The notes beneath the pieces are model-generated. The model did no database searches and was not told where the DNA came from. It saw only the letters and a list, made by a program, of their open reading frames with translations. Below, piece after piece: positions 42,912 to 52,159 of a stretch of DNA of 64,000 bases (position 1 is the stretch's first letter; every line of letters starts with the position of its first letter). The position numbers and the translations under genes are program-made. The DNA lies in assembly GCA_963780345.1 (NCBI GenBank), contig CAWABU010000011.1:62001-126000 (forward strand), in the 5' to 3' direction. The DNA is from PALSA-693 sp963780345 (GTDB lineage Bacteria > Actinomycetota > Acidimicrobiia > Acidimicrobiales > Palsa-688).

Positions 42912-45115
42912 GTGAGCGACCGGGGTCGGAAAGCGTTGGCCTCGTCGACCAGAGCCACCCGTTCCGAGTCCGTGAGCGAGAGCTTCGCCAACGTCCGGCA
43001 CGTCTCCTCCAGAGCCCCGCGGAGGGCGTCCTCCTTCAAGGGCACGCCGGCCACCGGTGCGGGCGCAGGGGCCGCGGGAGTGGCATCGACCAGGTCGAGG
43101 GCCGCGATGAGCAGATCCCGTTTGATGGACGCGTTCAGCCGGGCGTCGCCGTTGAGCCTGAGCAGGACGTCGGAAGCCGCCATCAGGTCGTCCAGGCTCG
43201 GGCCGGAGGCTTGCTCGTCTCCGATGAGGACCGAGCACAGGGCTACCTGGGCGGCCTGGTGGGCACTGGAAGCACTCGGTACCCGGCGGAGCGCTTCGGC
43301 CGCCCCGCGGCGATCGCCGGCGGCTCGGCGGATGCGAGCGAGTCCGAAGCTGGCGCTGACGTGACCGGGGTCCGTGGCCGCCACCAGCTGGTAGAGCGCC
43401 GCCGCCCTCTGGGTGTCACCGCTGCTCTCGGCGGCCGTGGCCAGGCCCAGAAGGGGAGCGAGCTCGCCCGGCAGTTCGGCCGCGACCCGGTCGAAGTCCT
43501 CGGTGGCATCTCTGGGCACCCCCTCGACCAGTTCGAGGACGGCCTGCCACCACCGGCCGCGCCAGTCGTGCGGATCGGCGACGGCCTGGCCAACGACGAC
43601 ATCCGCGGCCCGCTTCCACTCGCCGAGCTCCAGGTACGCCCGGGCCCGCTGGAAGGCGATCTCGGGCCCGTCGGGCATTCCCTCCAGGGCGGCGAGCAAC
43701 TGAGGTGGCGATGCCGCGGCCAGGCTGGCCAGCACTCCGGCGGCCGGATCGGTCGGGTCGAGGGCGGGAATCGGTAGCACCTGCCAGTTCGGCTGGTCCG
43801 GATCGACCCCGAGCTCAGGCGTAAAGAGCCGGCTCGGGGCGGGATCAGGGCGGCCGCCGTCGATGGCGACGACCTGCCGCAGGACCCCCGTGAGCTGCTC
43901 GGCCATCTCGCCGGCCGACCCGAAGCGCCGGGCCGGATCCGGATCGGTGGCCCGGAGGAGGAAGCGATGCAGGGCCGGGTAACGCTCGAAGATCGGCACG
44001 CTCGAGGTGGGCGGCAGGCTGTCGGCGTAGCGCTTGGGATCCTGGAAGCCCTTGAAGTCAAAGACCAGAACCGCGAGCGTCCGGGCCACGGTGTAGAGGT
44101 CAGAGGCGACCGACGGTCCCTCCCGGGGTACCTCAGGGGCCTGATAGCCGACGGTCCCGTACAGATCGCTGGTGTCGTCGTCCATGCGGCGGACGCCACC
44201 GAGGTCGATGATCTTCACCTGCTCTTCGGTCTGAATCACGTTGTCCGGCTTGAAGTCGCAATACAGCAGCTGCCGGGTGTGCAGGTGGGCCAGGGCCGGG
44301 AGAGCTTCGAGCAGGTAGGCGATGGCGTGGGCGACGGGGATAGGGGCCGATGAGCCGTCGGCCCCCCTCCGCAAGTCCTTGAGCGAGGTGCCGCCCACGT
44401 ACTCCATGACGATGTATCCGGCGCCCTGGTGCTCGACGAAGTTGTAGATCCGCACGATGTTGGGATGCTCGACCTCGGCCAGAAAGCGGCGCTCCGCGAT
44501 GGCCGCAGCCATGGCGGACTCGTCACCGGAGTCGAGGAGGCCTTTCAGCACGACCCAGCGGTCCGACACGTTGTGGTCCCGGGCCAGGTACACCCAGCCC
44601 ATGCCGCCGTACGCCAGGCACCCGGCCACCTCGTACTGGCCGGCGACGAGGTCGCCTGCCACCAGTTTCGGCGTGAAGGAATAGCGCGCCCCGCAGTGCG
44701 GGCAGTACCCCTCGGCCCGTCCGGGGCGCCCGTCCCGGCTGCGGCCAACCGGGTTGTCGCATCTGGCACAGCGGCGCCGGGCCTCGGCGACCTGCGGATC
44801 GGCCATGACCACCGAGGTGGGGTCCCGGTACTCGACGGGGGGAATCTCCACCAGGCCGGCGCCCAGGTGACCGCGGCTGGAAGAGCGGGCGGAAACCGGG
44901 CCGGTGGCCCGGGTGGAGCCCCGGGTGGCGCCGGTGAGGGGTGTGCTCGGGAGTTCGGCGCCGGCTCGGCGCGGCTCCTCCTCCGGCCGACCGCCCGCCA
45001 CCGAAACACTGGCCAGGTCGGGGGCCGGCTGTCGCTCGCCTACCGGCGCCAGGCCGCAGGTGTCGCAATAGCCGCCGTCGATCGTCCCGTCGCAACCCGG
45101 GCGGCCACATTTCAT
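42908..45115 (-). CDS. pknG: PknG-like serine/threonine protein kinase
   Basis: The ATG at 45115 has AGAGGAGG about eight bases upstream and overlaps the previous stop (ATGA); the product is 735 residues. An N-terminal zinc ribbon (Cys 3, 8, 17, 20) is followed by a disordered linker and a rubredoxin-like metal site (CARC at 116-119, CPHC at 138-141) as in mycobacterial PknG. The kinase domain has GGMGWVY, K191 in VVLK, catalytic CDFKPDN (D287) and DLGG (D304) for the usual DFG. A TPR-rich helical region runs from about 420 to the end. In mycobacteria and corynebacteria PknG phosphorylates an FHA protein to adjust 2-oxoglutarate/glutamate metabolism in answer to amino acids sensed through GlnH/GlnX. 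Here the genes for all of these functions are in one operon. Confidence 0.92.
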   Translation of the reverse strand: MKCGRPGCDGTIDGGYCDTCGLAPVGERQPAPDLASVSVAGGRPEEEPRRAGAELPSTPLTGATRGSTRATGPVSARSSSRGHLGAGLVEIPPVEYRDPTSVVMADPQVAEARRRCARCDNPVGRSRDGRPGRAEGYCPHCGARYSFTPKLVAGDLVAGQYEVAGCLAYGGMGWVYLARDHNVSDRWVVLKGLLDSGDESAMAAAIAERRFLAEVEHPNIVRIYNFVEHQGAGYIVMEYVGGTSLKDLRRGADGSSAPIPVAHAIAYLLEALPALAHLHTRQLLYCDFKPDNVIQTEEQVKIIDLGGVRRMDDDTSDLYGTVGYQAPEVPREGPSVASDLYTVARTLAVLVFDFKGFQDPKRYADSLPPTSSVPIFERYPALHRFLLRATDPDPARRFGSAGEMAEQLTGVLRQVVAIDGGRPDPAPSRLFTPELGVDPDQPNWQVLPIPALDPTDPAAGVLASLAAASPPQLLAALEGMPDGPEIAFQRARAYLELGEWKRAADVVVGQAVADPHDWRGRWWQAVLELVEGVPRDATEDFDRVAAELPGELAPLLGLATAAESSGDTQRAAALYQLVAATDPGHVSASFGLARIRRAAGDRRGAAEALRRVPSASSAHQAAQVALCSVLIGDEQASGPSLDDLMAASDVLLRLNGDARLNASIKRDLLIAALDLVDATPAAPAPAPVAGVPLKEDALRGALEETCRTLAKLSLTDSERVALVDEANAFRPRSLT

Positions 45116-46242
45116 TGGCGTTCCTCCTCTCGGCTCACTCGGAGCAGGCTGCGCTGATAAGCGGCCACCGTCCGTTCGGCCTCGTCGAGGTCGCACGGAG
45201 CCTGGTAGAGGACGGCTGCGGCCGATTCGTAGAGGTCTTCGAGCTGGACGTCCTCGGCCCGGCCGGTGGCGATGGCCTTGGCCCGGTAGGCGTCCAGCCG
45301 GCCCCGTAGCTCCCGCCGCCGATCGAGTGGAGCGGCGGCCTCCGCCGCGGCCGAGGCCGCGTCGCGGCCGATCCGGTCGAGTTCGGTGGCCAGCCGGGCG
45401 ACCACGCGGGCTGCGCCGGCCCGATCCGTCTCGAGCACCTGACTGGCGTCGGCCGCCTCGGTCCGGAGCTGCTCCGCCCGGGCCGCTAATCCATCGAGAT
45501 CCCAGGACGGGCTGAACATCATGACTTTCTGTCTGGCCTCGGCCGCGTCGTTTTTGGCCCGATCGAGGGTCTGGCCGAGGGCATCGATGTCGGCGGAGAG
45601 CTGTCCGAGCTCGGCGACAGCCCCCGCCACCCGGTCGACCGATTCATCGATTTCCCGGCTGATCCGATCAGCGGAAAGCGACAGGTCGCCGATTTGCTCC
45701 GGCGCCACGCCGAGCGGGTCGTTGGTTACCTGGAGACGGAGCTGCTGAACGCGGGTCAGCACGGACGTCGCTTCGTTCGGGATCCGGAGCCCGGCCCGGT
45801 TGGCCGCCGCGGTCGCGCCGGCCAACCGGTTTTCGATCTCGTCCAGCCGGGGCCGGGCCAGGTCGCGCATGGTCCACAGGGAGGTCATGGTCTCTGCCGT
45901 CTGTTCCAGCGACCGGGACAAGGCACTGAGATCGGCCTGCATTGACGGCGCTACCAGTTCGGCGGCCATTTGGTTGGCCGCGTCCCGGCCGGGTGGCCCG
46001 GCTGCTCGTTCCGCCTCGGCGGCCGATACTTTCTCCGCCAACTGCTGATACGAAGCCCACATGGTCAGCAGGTCCTCGCAGGCTTCGGCCCAGGCCCGGG
46101 CGCTGCTGTCGGTGAGGCTGGCCGCGTCGGGAGCCCTTCGTTCCCGTTCCGCGTCCAGTTCGAAAAGAGTGTTGGCGATGCGGCCGACCGCGGTCTTCAC
46201 CGTCTCGAAGGTGCGGTCGAGCTCTTCCTGGGTGAATTGCAC
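45112..46242 (-). CDS. coiled-coil protein of the PknG operon
   Basis: GTG start with GAGGAGG four bases upstream; 376 residues. The sequence is almost entirely helical with heptad-like patterns (LSALSRSLEQTAETMTSLWT, then LGQLSADIDALGQTLDRAKN) and a Met-Phe-Ser-Pro-Ser-Trp break near residue 250. It has no signal peptide or membrane segment. The stop overlaps the pknG ATG, so equal expression with the kinase is likely. It may be an adaptor between the GlnX-like membrane relay and the kinase; the function is inferred from position only. Confidence 0.8.
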   Translation of the reverse strand: MQFTQEELDRTFETVKTAVGRIANTLFELDAERERRAPDAASLTDSSARAWAEACEDLLTMWASYQQLAEKVSAAEAERAAGPPGRDAANQMAAELVAPSMQADLSALSRSLEQTAETMTSLWTMRDLARPRLDEIENRLAGATAAANRAGLRIPNEATSVLTRVQQLRLQVTNDPLGVAPEQIGDLSLSADRISREIDESVDRVAGAVAELGQLSADIDALGQTLDRAKNDAAEARQKVMMFSPSWDLDGLAARAEQLRTEAADASQVLETDRAGAARVVARLATELDRIGRDAASAAAEAAAPLDRRRELRGRLDAYRAKAIATGRAEDVQLEDLYESAAAVLYQAPCDLDEAERTVAAYQRSLLRVSREEERQ

Positions 46243-46251
46243 TCGGCCTCC

Positions 46252-47271
46252 TCAGCTGCGGTAGTAGACCTTGGGCGGCGGGGGCGGCCGGGTGTGGACA
46301 ACCGGTCCGAGCCATCGGGACCAGATGGTCGCCCACTTGGCGTCGGCCCGCTCCTGGGCCAGGACCCCGTTGACGAATCGGGTCAGATCGGGATGGGCCT
46401 TGCTGATCGCGATTCCGTAGGGCTCGTCGGAGAGCCGGATCCCCGGCACCAGGTGCACGTTGGGGTCCTGGGCGGCCAGGCCTTGCAGGATGGTGTCGTC
46501 GGTGCTGATGGCGTCGACCTGTCCTTGCTGGAGCATGACCAGACAGTCCGGCTGGTTGGCTACCGACACCAGTTTCACGGTGGGAATGGCCCAGGCCAGG
46601 TGGCCCAGCGAGGTGGAGCCGGCGGCCGCGCAGACCCGCTTGCCGGCCAGGGTCGCCAGCGAGGTGATCGGGGACCCATAAGGCACCAGGACACGCTGGC
46701 TGGCGTCGTAGTACTCGGTGGAGAAATCGACGGTCTGTTCCCGCTGGCAGGTGATGGTCATGGTTTCGGCCACCAGGTCGACGCGGCGGCCGGTCGAGAC
46801 CGCGGTCACCCGGTCGGCGTTCGGCACGATCACGTAATGGATGTGGTTCTGGTAGGAGCCGAAGATGGCCTGGGCCACCTGGTCGACCATGGCGATGTCG
46901 AAGCCGGCCAGGTTGCCCTTCACGGGATCCCGATAGGCCCAGAGCAGGGTGTTCTGATCGACCCCGGCCACCAGGTAGCCGCGCCGGGCAATCACCGCCA
47001 TGTCGGATCCGACCGGCATCTGGCCGGGCTGGGGGAGCGATCCCTGCGGGGCCAGGCTGGCGGTGAGCCGGTGGCCGTTGCAGGTCTGGGTGGTGCTCGG
47101 GTCCAGGGCGGACACCTTGACATTGAGCTGGGCGCCCGGCGGCAGGACCTCGGCGGCCCGAACCGGGCCCGGTACGGCCGGTGAGGATGCGGACGAGGAG
47201 GCGCACCCGGCCAGAGCGGCCGCCAGCGTGACCGCCCCCAGCGCCAGTCTGGCCCGACGCCGGCCGGTCAC
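46252..47271 (-). CDS. glnH: GlnH-like amino-acid-binding lipoprotein
   Basis: The GTG at 47271 overlaps the stop of the glnX-like gene (GTGA); the product is 339 residues. The lipobox is LAGC near residue 20. The type II solute-binding fold shows IARRGYLVAGVDQNTLLWAY, LAGFDIAMVDQVAQAIFG, DLVAETMTITCQREQTVDFS, TEYYDAS and GYGI-like DEPYGIAISK. GlnH proteins bind aspartate/glutamate/glutamine outside the cell. In mycobacteria GlnH acts as a sensor for PknG through GlnX rather than as a transporter part. No permease gene is present here, which fits sensing. Confidence 0.88.
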   Translation of the reverse strand: MTGRRRARLALGAVTLAAALAGCASSSASSPAVPGPVRAAEVLPPGAQLNVKVSALDPSTTQTCNGHRLTASLAPQGSLPQPGQMPVGSDMAVIARRGYLVAGVDQNTLLWAYRDPVKGNLAGFDIAMVDQVAQAIFGSYQNHIHYVIVPNADRVTAVSTGRRVDLVAETMTITCQREQTVDFSTEYYDASQRVLVPYGSPITSLATLAGKRVCAAAGSTSLGHLAWAIPTVKLVSVANQPDCLVMLQQGQVDAISTDDTILQGLAAQDPNVHLVPGIRLSDEPYGIAISKAHPDLTRFVNGVLAQERADAKWATIWSRWLGPVVHTRPPPPPKVYYRS

Positions 47272-48567
47272 CGGTATTCCTTCAAGCGAGGCCCGACACC
47301 GGCGATGACGCTGCCGGCGATCACCACGATCAGGAGGAGAGCCGCCCACGCCAGCCCGTCCAGGTCCGCAGCCGCGGTCTGGGCCGATGAGGAGAAAGAG
47401 GCGACCGCGGCGTCGACGCCCTGCGTCAGGGCCACGTCCAGGTGCTGGGAATCGGACGAAGCCGCGGCCGCATCGGTGGCCACCGCCGCGGTCAGATCGC
47501 CGCCGACGTCGGCCTGCCGCACCCTGCTGTGGGCCTGGGCGTACGCCGTCCACTGCTGATTTCCCGATTCCAGGTCCACGATTTCGTCCCCCGTCCACCG
47601 GGCGTCGGGAGTCTTGAGCAGGGCTCCCAGGCGGGTGCTCACCAAGCCGTAGTCCCGCTGGTAGCTGGGGTCGGAGTCCCGGGTCACCAGAGTGAGCTCA
47701 TCGTCGGCGCGGGCTTGACCGTCGAGAATCCGGGCGTGGGTCAGCACGCCCAGCGGGCTGGACCCCGCCCGGGCGCTGCGGGCCACCGCCCCTCCCTCCG
47801 CGGCGAGGGCCACGCTCACCCAGATGACCATGGCCAGGACGGCGACCGTCGCCAGCAGCAAGGCGGGGTTCAGCAGCCGGTGGAAGCGCCGGGCCAGGCG
47901 CACCTGGACGTACACGAGCGCGATCAACAGCGCGGCCAGAAGGGCCAGCACCAGGAATTCACCGGGCCAGTGGGTGGCCCGCTGGTTCTCCTGTGAGAGG
48001 CGAGCCTGCTCGAGCGAGTACAGCGAGGACGCGGCCGGAAGCAGAGTTCCGCTCATGAGGCCGTTGGCCTCGGCCAGGTAGGCGGCCGCCACCGGCTGGC
48101 CCTGCCGGTAGTCCGCCTCGGCGGTGGCAACGATGCCGCTGTAGAGGGGCATATTGGTGAGCAAAGTCTGGAGCAGGGCGGTCACCCGGGGTGTGGTGCC
48201 GGCCCGCTGCGAGGTGGCGGTGATCGCTGCCGCCGCCTGGGCCAGGTCGGCGGAGGCCTGATCCTGGGCCGCGGTGGGGAAAACCGGCCCGGCCAGGAAG
48301 CCACCGGCCACGGTGGTGTTGGCGTCGGAGAGCTCCACCACCACGGTCTGAGCGTCGACAACCAGCGGCTCGGCCACCGAGCGGCCGGCGCTCAGGGAGT
48401 GGGCGCGCGCCCTCGACGGTCAGAGCCCCGGCGATCCCGGCCGCCAGGGCCAGGGCGCACAGCGCCGCGGTGACCGTACGCAGCCACGCCGGTGTCGTCC
48501 CCACCCAGGCCGCGGGCTGCCAGCCCGGTCGGATGGTCGGCCCTGGAATGTCCACCGTCGCCGTCAT
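47268..48567 (-). pseudogene. glnX: GlnX-like membrane relay protein, interrupted by a +1 frameshift
   Basis: The ATG at 48567 has AGGGG seven bases upstream and reads MTATVDIPGPTIRPGWQPAA, then the first membrane helix ALCALALAAGIAGALTVEGA. The continuation SLSAGRSVAEPLVVDAQTVV is one frame over, so a single extra base lies near 48400-48412 in a GCGCGCGCC run. The rest is intact: two sensor-like helical regions (TTVAGGFLAGPVFPTAAQDQ), membrane helices around 140-165, 170-195 and 345-365 of the second part, and the end GVGPRLKEYR. The layout matches GlnX, which passes the GlnH signal across the membrane. Because the remainder is well preserved and the downstream overlap is intact, a sequencing error is quite possible. 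Confidence 0.75.
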
Positions 48568-48736
48568 CTGTTGACCCCTGGAGAGGGAGCCTAGCCCGGC
48601 GGCTGGCTCGGTTCCGGGCCGGACCAGGGGGCCGGCGGATTGGGTCACGGGGCCAGCGTGGCGGCTCCCGGTAGAGCGCCGGTCGACCGGCGGTAGGGTC
48701 TGTCGGCATAGCCCAGCTTCCTGAGGAGGTTGCCCC

Positions 48737-50119
48737 ATGAACGACACGCGGCCGACAGTGACCGGCCCGATCACAGGTGGCCGTCATGGGTGGTCCTTCG
48801 GAGGACCCCTCGCCGATCTGGACCGATACGGATACGTGGAAAACGAATTCTTCCTGGAAGGATCGGCGACCCGGTTCGCGCCGGCCGCCGGGACCGCGCT
48901 CGGTCGGGACGGGCGCTGGCCGGTCGAGGCGGTGGAAACCGCGCCGTACCAAACGCGGCTCGTGGTGATCCGCCCAGCCGACGCGGCCTCGTTCAATGGC
49001 ACCGTCGTGGTGTCCTGGAACAATGTCTCCGCCGGCTACGACCTCTATAACGGCGACAGTCTGGAAATCCTCGAGGGGGGTTATGCCCTGGTCGGGGTCA
49101 CCACCCAGCGGGTCGGCGTCCACGGCCTGCCTCCGACACCGATGGGCCTGGCGGCGTGGGATCCCGAGCGGTACGGATCGCTTTCGATCCCCGGCGACGA
49201 CTACTCGTACGACATCTTCACCCAGGCGGCCCAAATGGTCGGCCGCGACCGGCCCCGCGCCGCGGTCGATCCGCTCGGCGGGCTGGACGTCCGCCACCTC
49301 ATCGCCCAGGGCGGCTCACAGTCGGCCGGCCGCCTGGCGACCTACGTCAACGCCATACACCCGCTGGCCGGGGCCTTCGACGCCTACCTGCTCACCATCT
49401 ACTTCGGCTCCGGCTCGGGGCTGGAGGTCGGGGACTTCGTCATCAACCTGGCTTCGCCCGACATCAACCGCAGCGCCGCCCTCCGGGGCAGCAACCTGTT
49501 GCGCGATGACATCGACGCTCTGGTCATGGTGGTCAACTCGGAGCTCGAAGCCATCGCCTGCTACGACGTGCGCCAGCCGGACACCGACCGTTTCCGATAC
49601 TGGGAGGCGGCCGGCACCTGTCACGTGTCGGTACAGGGGATGAACGTCCGCCGCCCGAAGTTCGAGCGGGATTTCGGCTCGGAACTGCAGATGCCGGTCG
49701 CCCCCGGGATCAACGAGGTGCCGATGATCCCGCTCTTCGACGCCGCAACTCATTATTTGCACTCGTGGCTCAACGGAGGCCCGCCGCCGCCCATCCAGCC
49801 CCGCATCTCCTTCGCCGGCGACCCGCCGGAGATCGTGCGGGACGAGGACGGCCTGGCGGTGGGGGGGATACGCCTCCCGCAGGTGGAAGTGCCGGTGGCC
49901 AAGAACAGCGCCATCCCCCTGACCGACGACATCTACAGCCGGCTCGGCGGCTCGTGCGTGCCCTTCCCGCCCGAGACCCTGACGGCGCGGTACGGCGACC
50001 AGAGCACGTACCTCAGCCGCTTCGCGGACGCGGCCCGAGCCGCGGAGAAAGAGGGCGTGCTCCTGCCGCGCGACGTCGAAGCGCTGATCGAAGAGGCGCG
50101 GCACCGCCCCTTCCCGTGA
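48737..50119 (+). CDS. alpha/beta-hydrolase domain protein
   Basis: ATG with GAGGAGG seven bases upstream; 460 residues. No signal peptide is seen. The middle carries LIAQGGSQSAGRLATYVNAI, a nucleophile-elbow-like motif with G-x-S-x-S, after a conserved PGDDYSYDIFTQAAQMVGRD. This fits the large alpha/beta hydrolase group (Abhydrolase_10 type), which acts on lactones or esters of unknown identity. The end region (PLTDDIYSRLGGSCVPFPPE) is typical of the group. It is divergent from the glnX-like gene and stands alone. Confidence 0.8.
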   Translation: MNDTRPTVTGPITGGRHGWSFGGPLADLDRYGYVENEFFLEGSATRFAPAAGTALGRDGRWPVEAVETAPYQTRLVVIRPADAASFNGTVVVSWNNVSAGYDLYNGDSLEILEGGYALVGVTTQRVGVHGLPPTPMGLAAWDPERYGSLSIPGDDYSYDIFTQAAQMVGRDRPRAAVDPLGGLDVRHLIAQGGSQSAGRLATYVNAIHPLAGAFDAYLLTIYFGSGSGLEVGDFVINLASPDINRSAALRGSNLLRDDIDALVMVVNSELEAIACYDVRQPDTDRFRYWEAAGTCHVSVQGMNVRRPKFERDFGSELQMPVAPGINEVPMIPLFDAATHYLHSWLNGGPPPPIQPRISFAGDPPEIVRDEDGLAVGGIRLPQVEVPVAKNSAIPLTDDIYSRLGGSCVPFPPETLTARYGDQSTYLSRFADAARAAEKEGVLLPRDVEALIEEARHRPFP

Positions 50120-50219
50120 CCTGATTCACGTGGCGCGGTAGCTGGGCCAGGTACTGCCAGGAAGGGCCTCGCTTGTCCAGGCCGGCAAAACCGTCGCCGA
50201 GGCCCTCGCGGCCCCGGCC

Positions 50220-50443
50220 CTAGGGGAAGCAGCCAGCTGGCGACGGGCGGAGTTCCTTCCGGAGCACGAGCTTCAGCCCCGTCCAGGTGGCGTCGATGGC
50301 GCTGCAGGTGGACGCCGTCGGGCAGCGGACCCACGGGCAGCGGCGATCCCGCCAGGGGCGTGGAGCAGCGCCACTCGCATCCCGCCCTTGATGCCCAGCT
50401 TGGTGGGCAGCGGGGTGCCCGAATACCCGGCGGTGGATGGCAT
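50220..50443 (-). pseudogene. DUF3052-family remnant with two frameshifts
   Basis: The ATG at 50443 opens MPSTAGYSGTPLPTKLGIKG, then GMRVALLHAPGGI, the characteristic DUF3052 start. The reading then continues in a second frame as LPVGPLPDGVHLQR and in a third as SAIDATWTGLKLVLRKELRP to a stop at 50220. All three parts match the family in order, so the gene is broken by two indels. The full-length family has about 120-150 residues; the middle portion is shortened. Confidence 0.65.
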
Positions 50444-50569
50444 GGGCGGCACAGGCCCAGCCTCGCGTATCCCGGCCGCCCCTCAACTCTGGTAAATCCC
50501 GCCAACTCTGGTGGGAAAACAACACCTGATGTACTTCAGGCGCCATAAGTGAGGGGATTTACCATAAGT

Positions 50570-50603
50570 CGAGGTGGGGCGCCCCGCCGGGCACCCCACC
50601 TCG
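50570..50603 (-). terminator. hairpin terminator after the MFS gene
   Basis: Arms 50570-50584 and 50589-50603 pair over 15 bases with one mismatch around a CGCC loop, 52 bases past the MFS stop. Its great stability suggests a transcription end. Confidence 0.65.
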
Positions 50604-50621
50604 CAACTCGATCGGGCGCCT

Positions 50622-50651
50622 CCGGCGCGGCGCGGCGCGGCGCGGCGCGGC
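50622..50651. repeat. tandem GGCGC pentanucleotide repeat
   Basis: About six copies of GGCGC (reading GCGCG/CGGCG) run in tandem just outside the 3' end of the MFS gene. Such tracts are prone to slippage in replication and in sequencing. Confidence 0.7.
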
Positions 50652-50654
50652 TGC

Positions 50655-52122
50655 TTACGTCGCCGGCTCCAGCTCGAGGTCCGGCTCGGGCACCCGCTCG
50701 GGCGCCACCTGCGCCTCCCGCGCCGGACTCCGCACCGCCACGGCCACCACCACCAGCGCAGCCAGGGCGAAGGCGGCGGCCACGCCAAAGGTGACATCCA
50801 GGGCGTGGGTGCTCAGGATCGAAGCCGGGCCGGTGTTGATGCTGTTGAACACGGTGACCAGGACCGCCAGGCCGAGGGCCGCGCCGAGCTGCTGAGCCAC
50901 GTTGACCAGCCCGGAGGCGGCGCCGGCATCGGCCGGGCGGACCCCGTGCAGGGCCGCCGTCGTCAGGCTGACGAACGACAGACCCATGCCGGCTCCGATA
51001 AGGATCAGGCTGAGCAGCAGTTGCGGGTAGGACGTGCTCTCATTCACCTGCGTGAGTAGGAGCAGCCCGCCGGCGGACAGCACGGAGCCGGAGAGCATGA
51101 GCACCTTCGCCGGGACCCTCGATACCAGGAACCGGCTGGTGATCTGCGACGACAGCGAACACCGCGAGAGGGGTCGGCAGGAAACCCAGGCCGGTGATCA
51201 GGGCCGAGTGGTGCTGGACGTCCTGGAGGAACTGGGTCAGGAAGAAGATCGTGCCGTACATGCCGGCGTAGCCGAGGCCACGGGCGGCGTTGGCCGCGCT
51301 GCGGGTCGGGCTGGCCAGGATGCGCAAGGGCAGGATCGGCTCCTCGGCGGTACGTTCGATCCTGACGAAGGTGGCCAGCAGGGCGGCGCCGCCGGCCAGG
51401 GAGAAGATGGTGATGGGCGCAGCCCATCCCGAGGTGCCCGCCTCCACCAGGCCCAGCACCAGGCCGGTCATGCCGGCCGTAGAGGTGATGGCACCGGCGA
51501 TGTCGAAGCGGCCGGGGCGGCGTTCGGTCTCTTTGAGCACGAGCGAGCCGACCACCATGACGGCCAGGCCGATCGGAACGTTGACAAACATGACCCAGCG
51601 CCACGACGCCCACTCGGTGAGCAGTCCGCCGGCGACGAGGCCCGTGGCGCCGCCCGCGGCCGACACCGTCGTGAACAGGCCGATCGCTCGCACCCGCGCC
51701 GGGCCGTCGGGGAAGACCACGGTGAGCAGGGCCAGGGCGGCCGGGGCGGCCAGCGCCCCGCCGGCCCCCTGGAAGGCCCGGGCGGCCAGGAGCATCCAGC
51801 CGGTGGTGGCCATCCCGCCGACCAGGGAGCTGACCGAGAACAGGCCGATGCCGGCCAGGAAGGTGCGGCGCCGGCCGAGCAGGTCACCGGAGCGGGCTCC
51901 CAGCAGGAGCAGGCCGCCGAAGGTGAGGATGTAGGCGTTGAGCACCCAGGACAGCGTGGAGCTGGAGAAGCCGAAGGTGTCCTGGATGTGGGGAAGCGCG
52001 ACATTCACGATGGTGGCGTCGAGCACCACCATCATCTGGGCGGTGAGGATCACCGCCAGCAGGACCGAGGGGTTGCGCCGCCACCTCCCCCTGCTCTGCG
52101 AGACTCTTGACTGTTGAAGCAT
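50655..52122 (-). pseudogene. MFS drug-efflux transporter (DHA2/EmrB type) with one frameshift
   Basis: The ATG at 52122 opens the first helix (LLAVILTAQMMVVLDATIVN), motif GARSGDLLGRRRTF and further helices to LPTPLAVFAV. There a single extra base near 51146-51152 shifts the frame. The correct continuation SQITSRFLVSRVPAKVLMLS is one frame over and runs through the remaining helices to PDLELEPAT at 50655. The total would be about 488 residues with 14 helices, the normal DHA2 size, exporting drugs with proton uptake. Both halves are otherwise intact. It is divergent from a TetR gene that probably represses it. Confidence 0.82.
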
Positions 52123-52159
52123 TGACTTAGACCTCTTCGCTGGTAACCTGAACTCAAAC

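Noticed and set aside
45668..47206. A 512-codon minus frame overlapping the GlnH-like and coiled-coil genes
   Set aside because: It is an out-of-frame reading in Gly/Arg/Pro-rich style. Both overlapped genes have good starts and coupled junctions.
50622..50651. Tandem GGCGC units considered as a possible CRISPR-like or origin repeat
   Set aside because: The unit is five bases with no spacers, so it is a simple-sequence tract.
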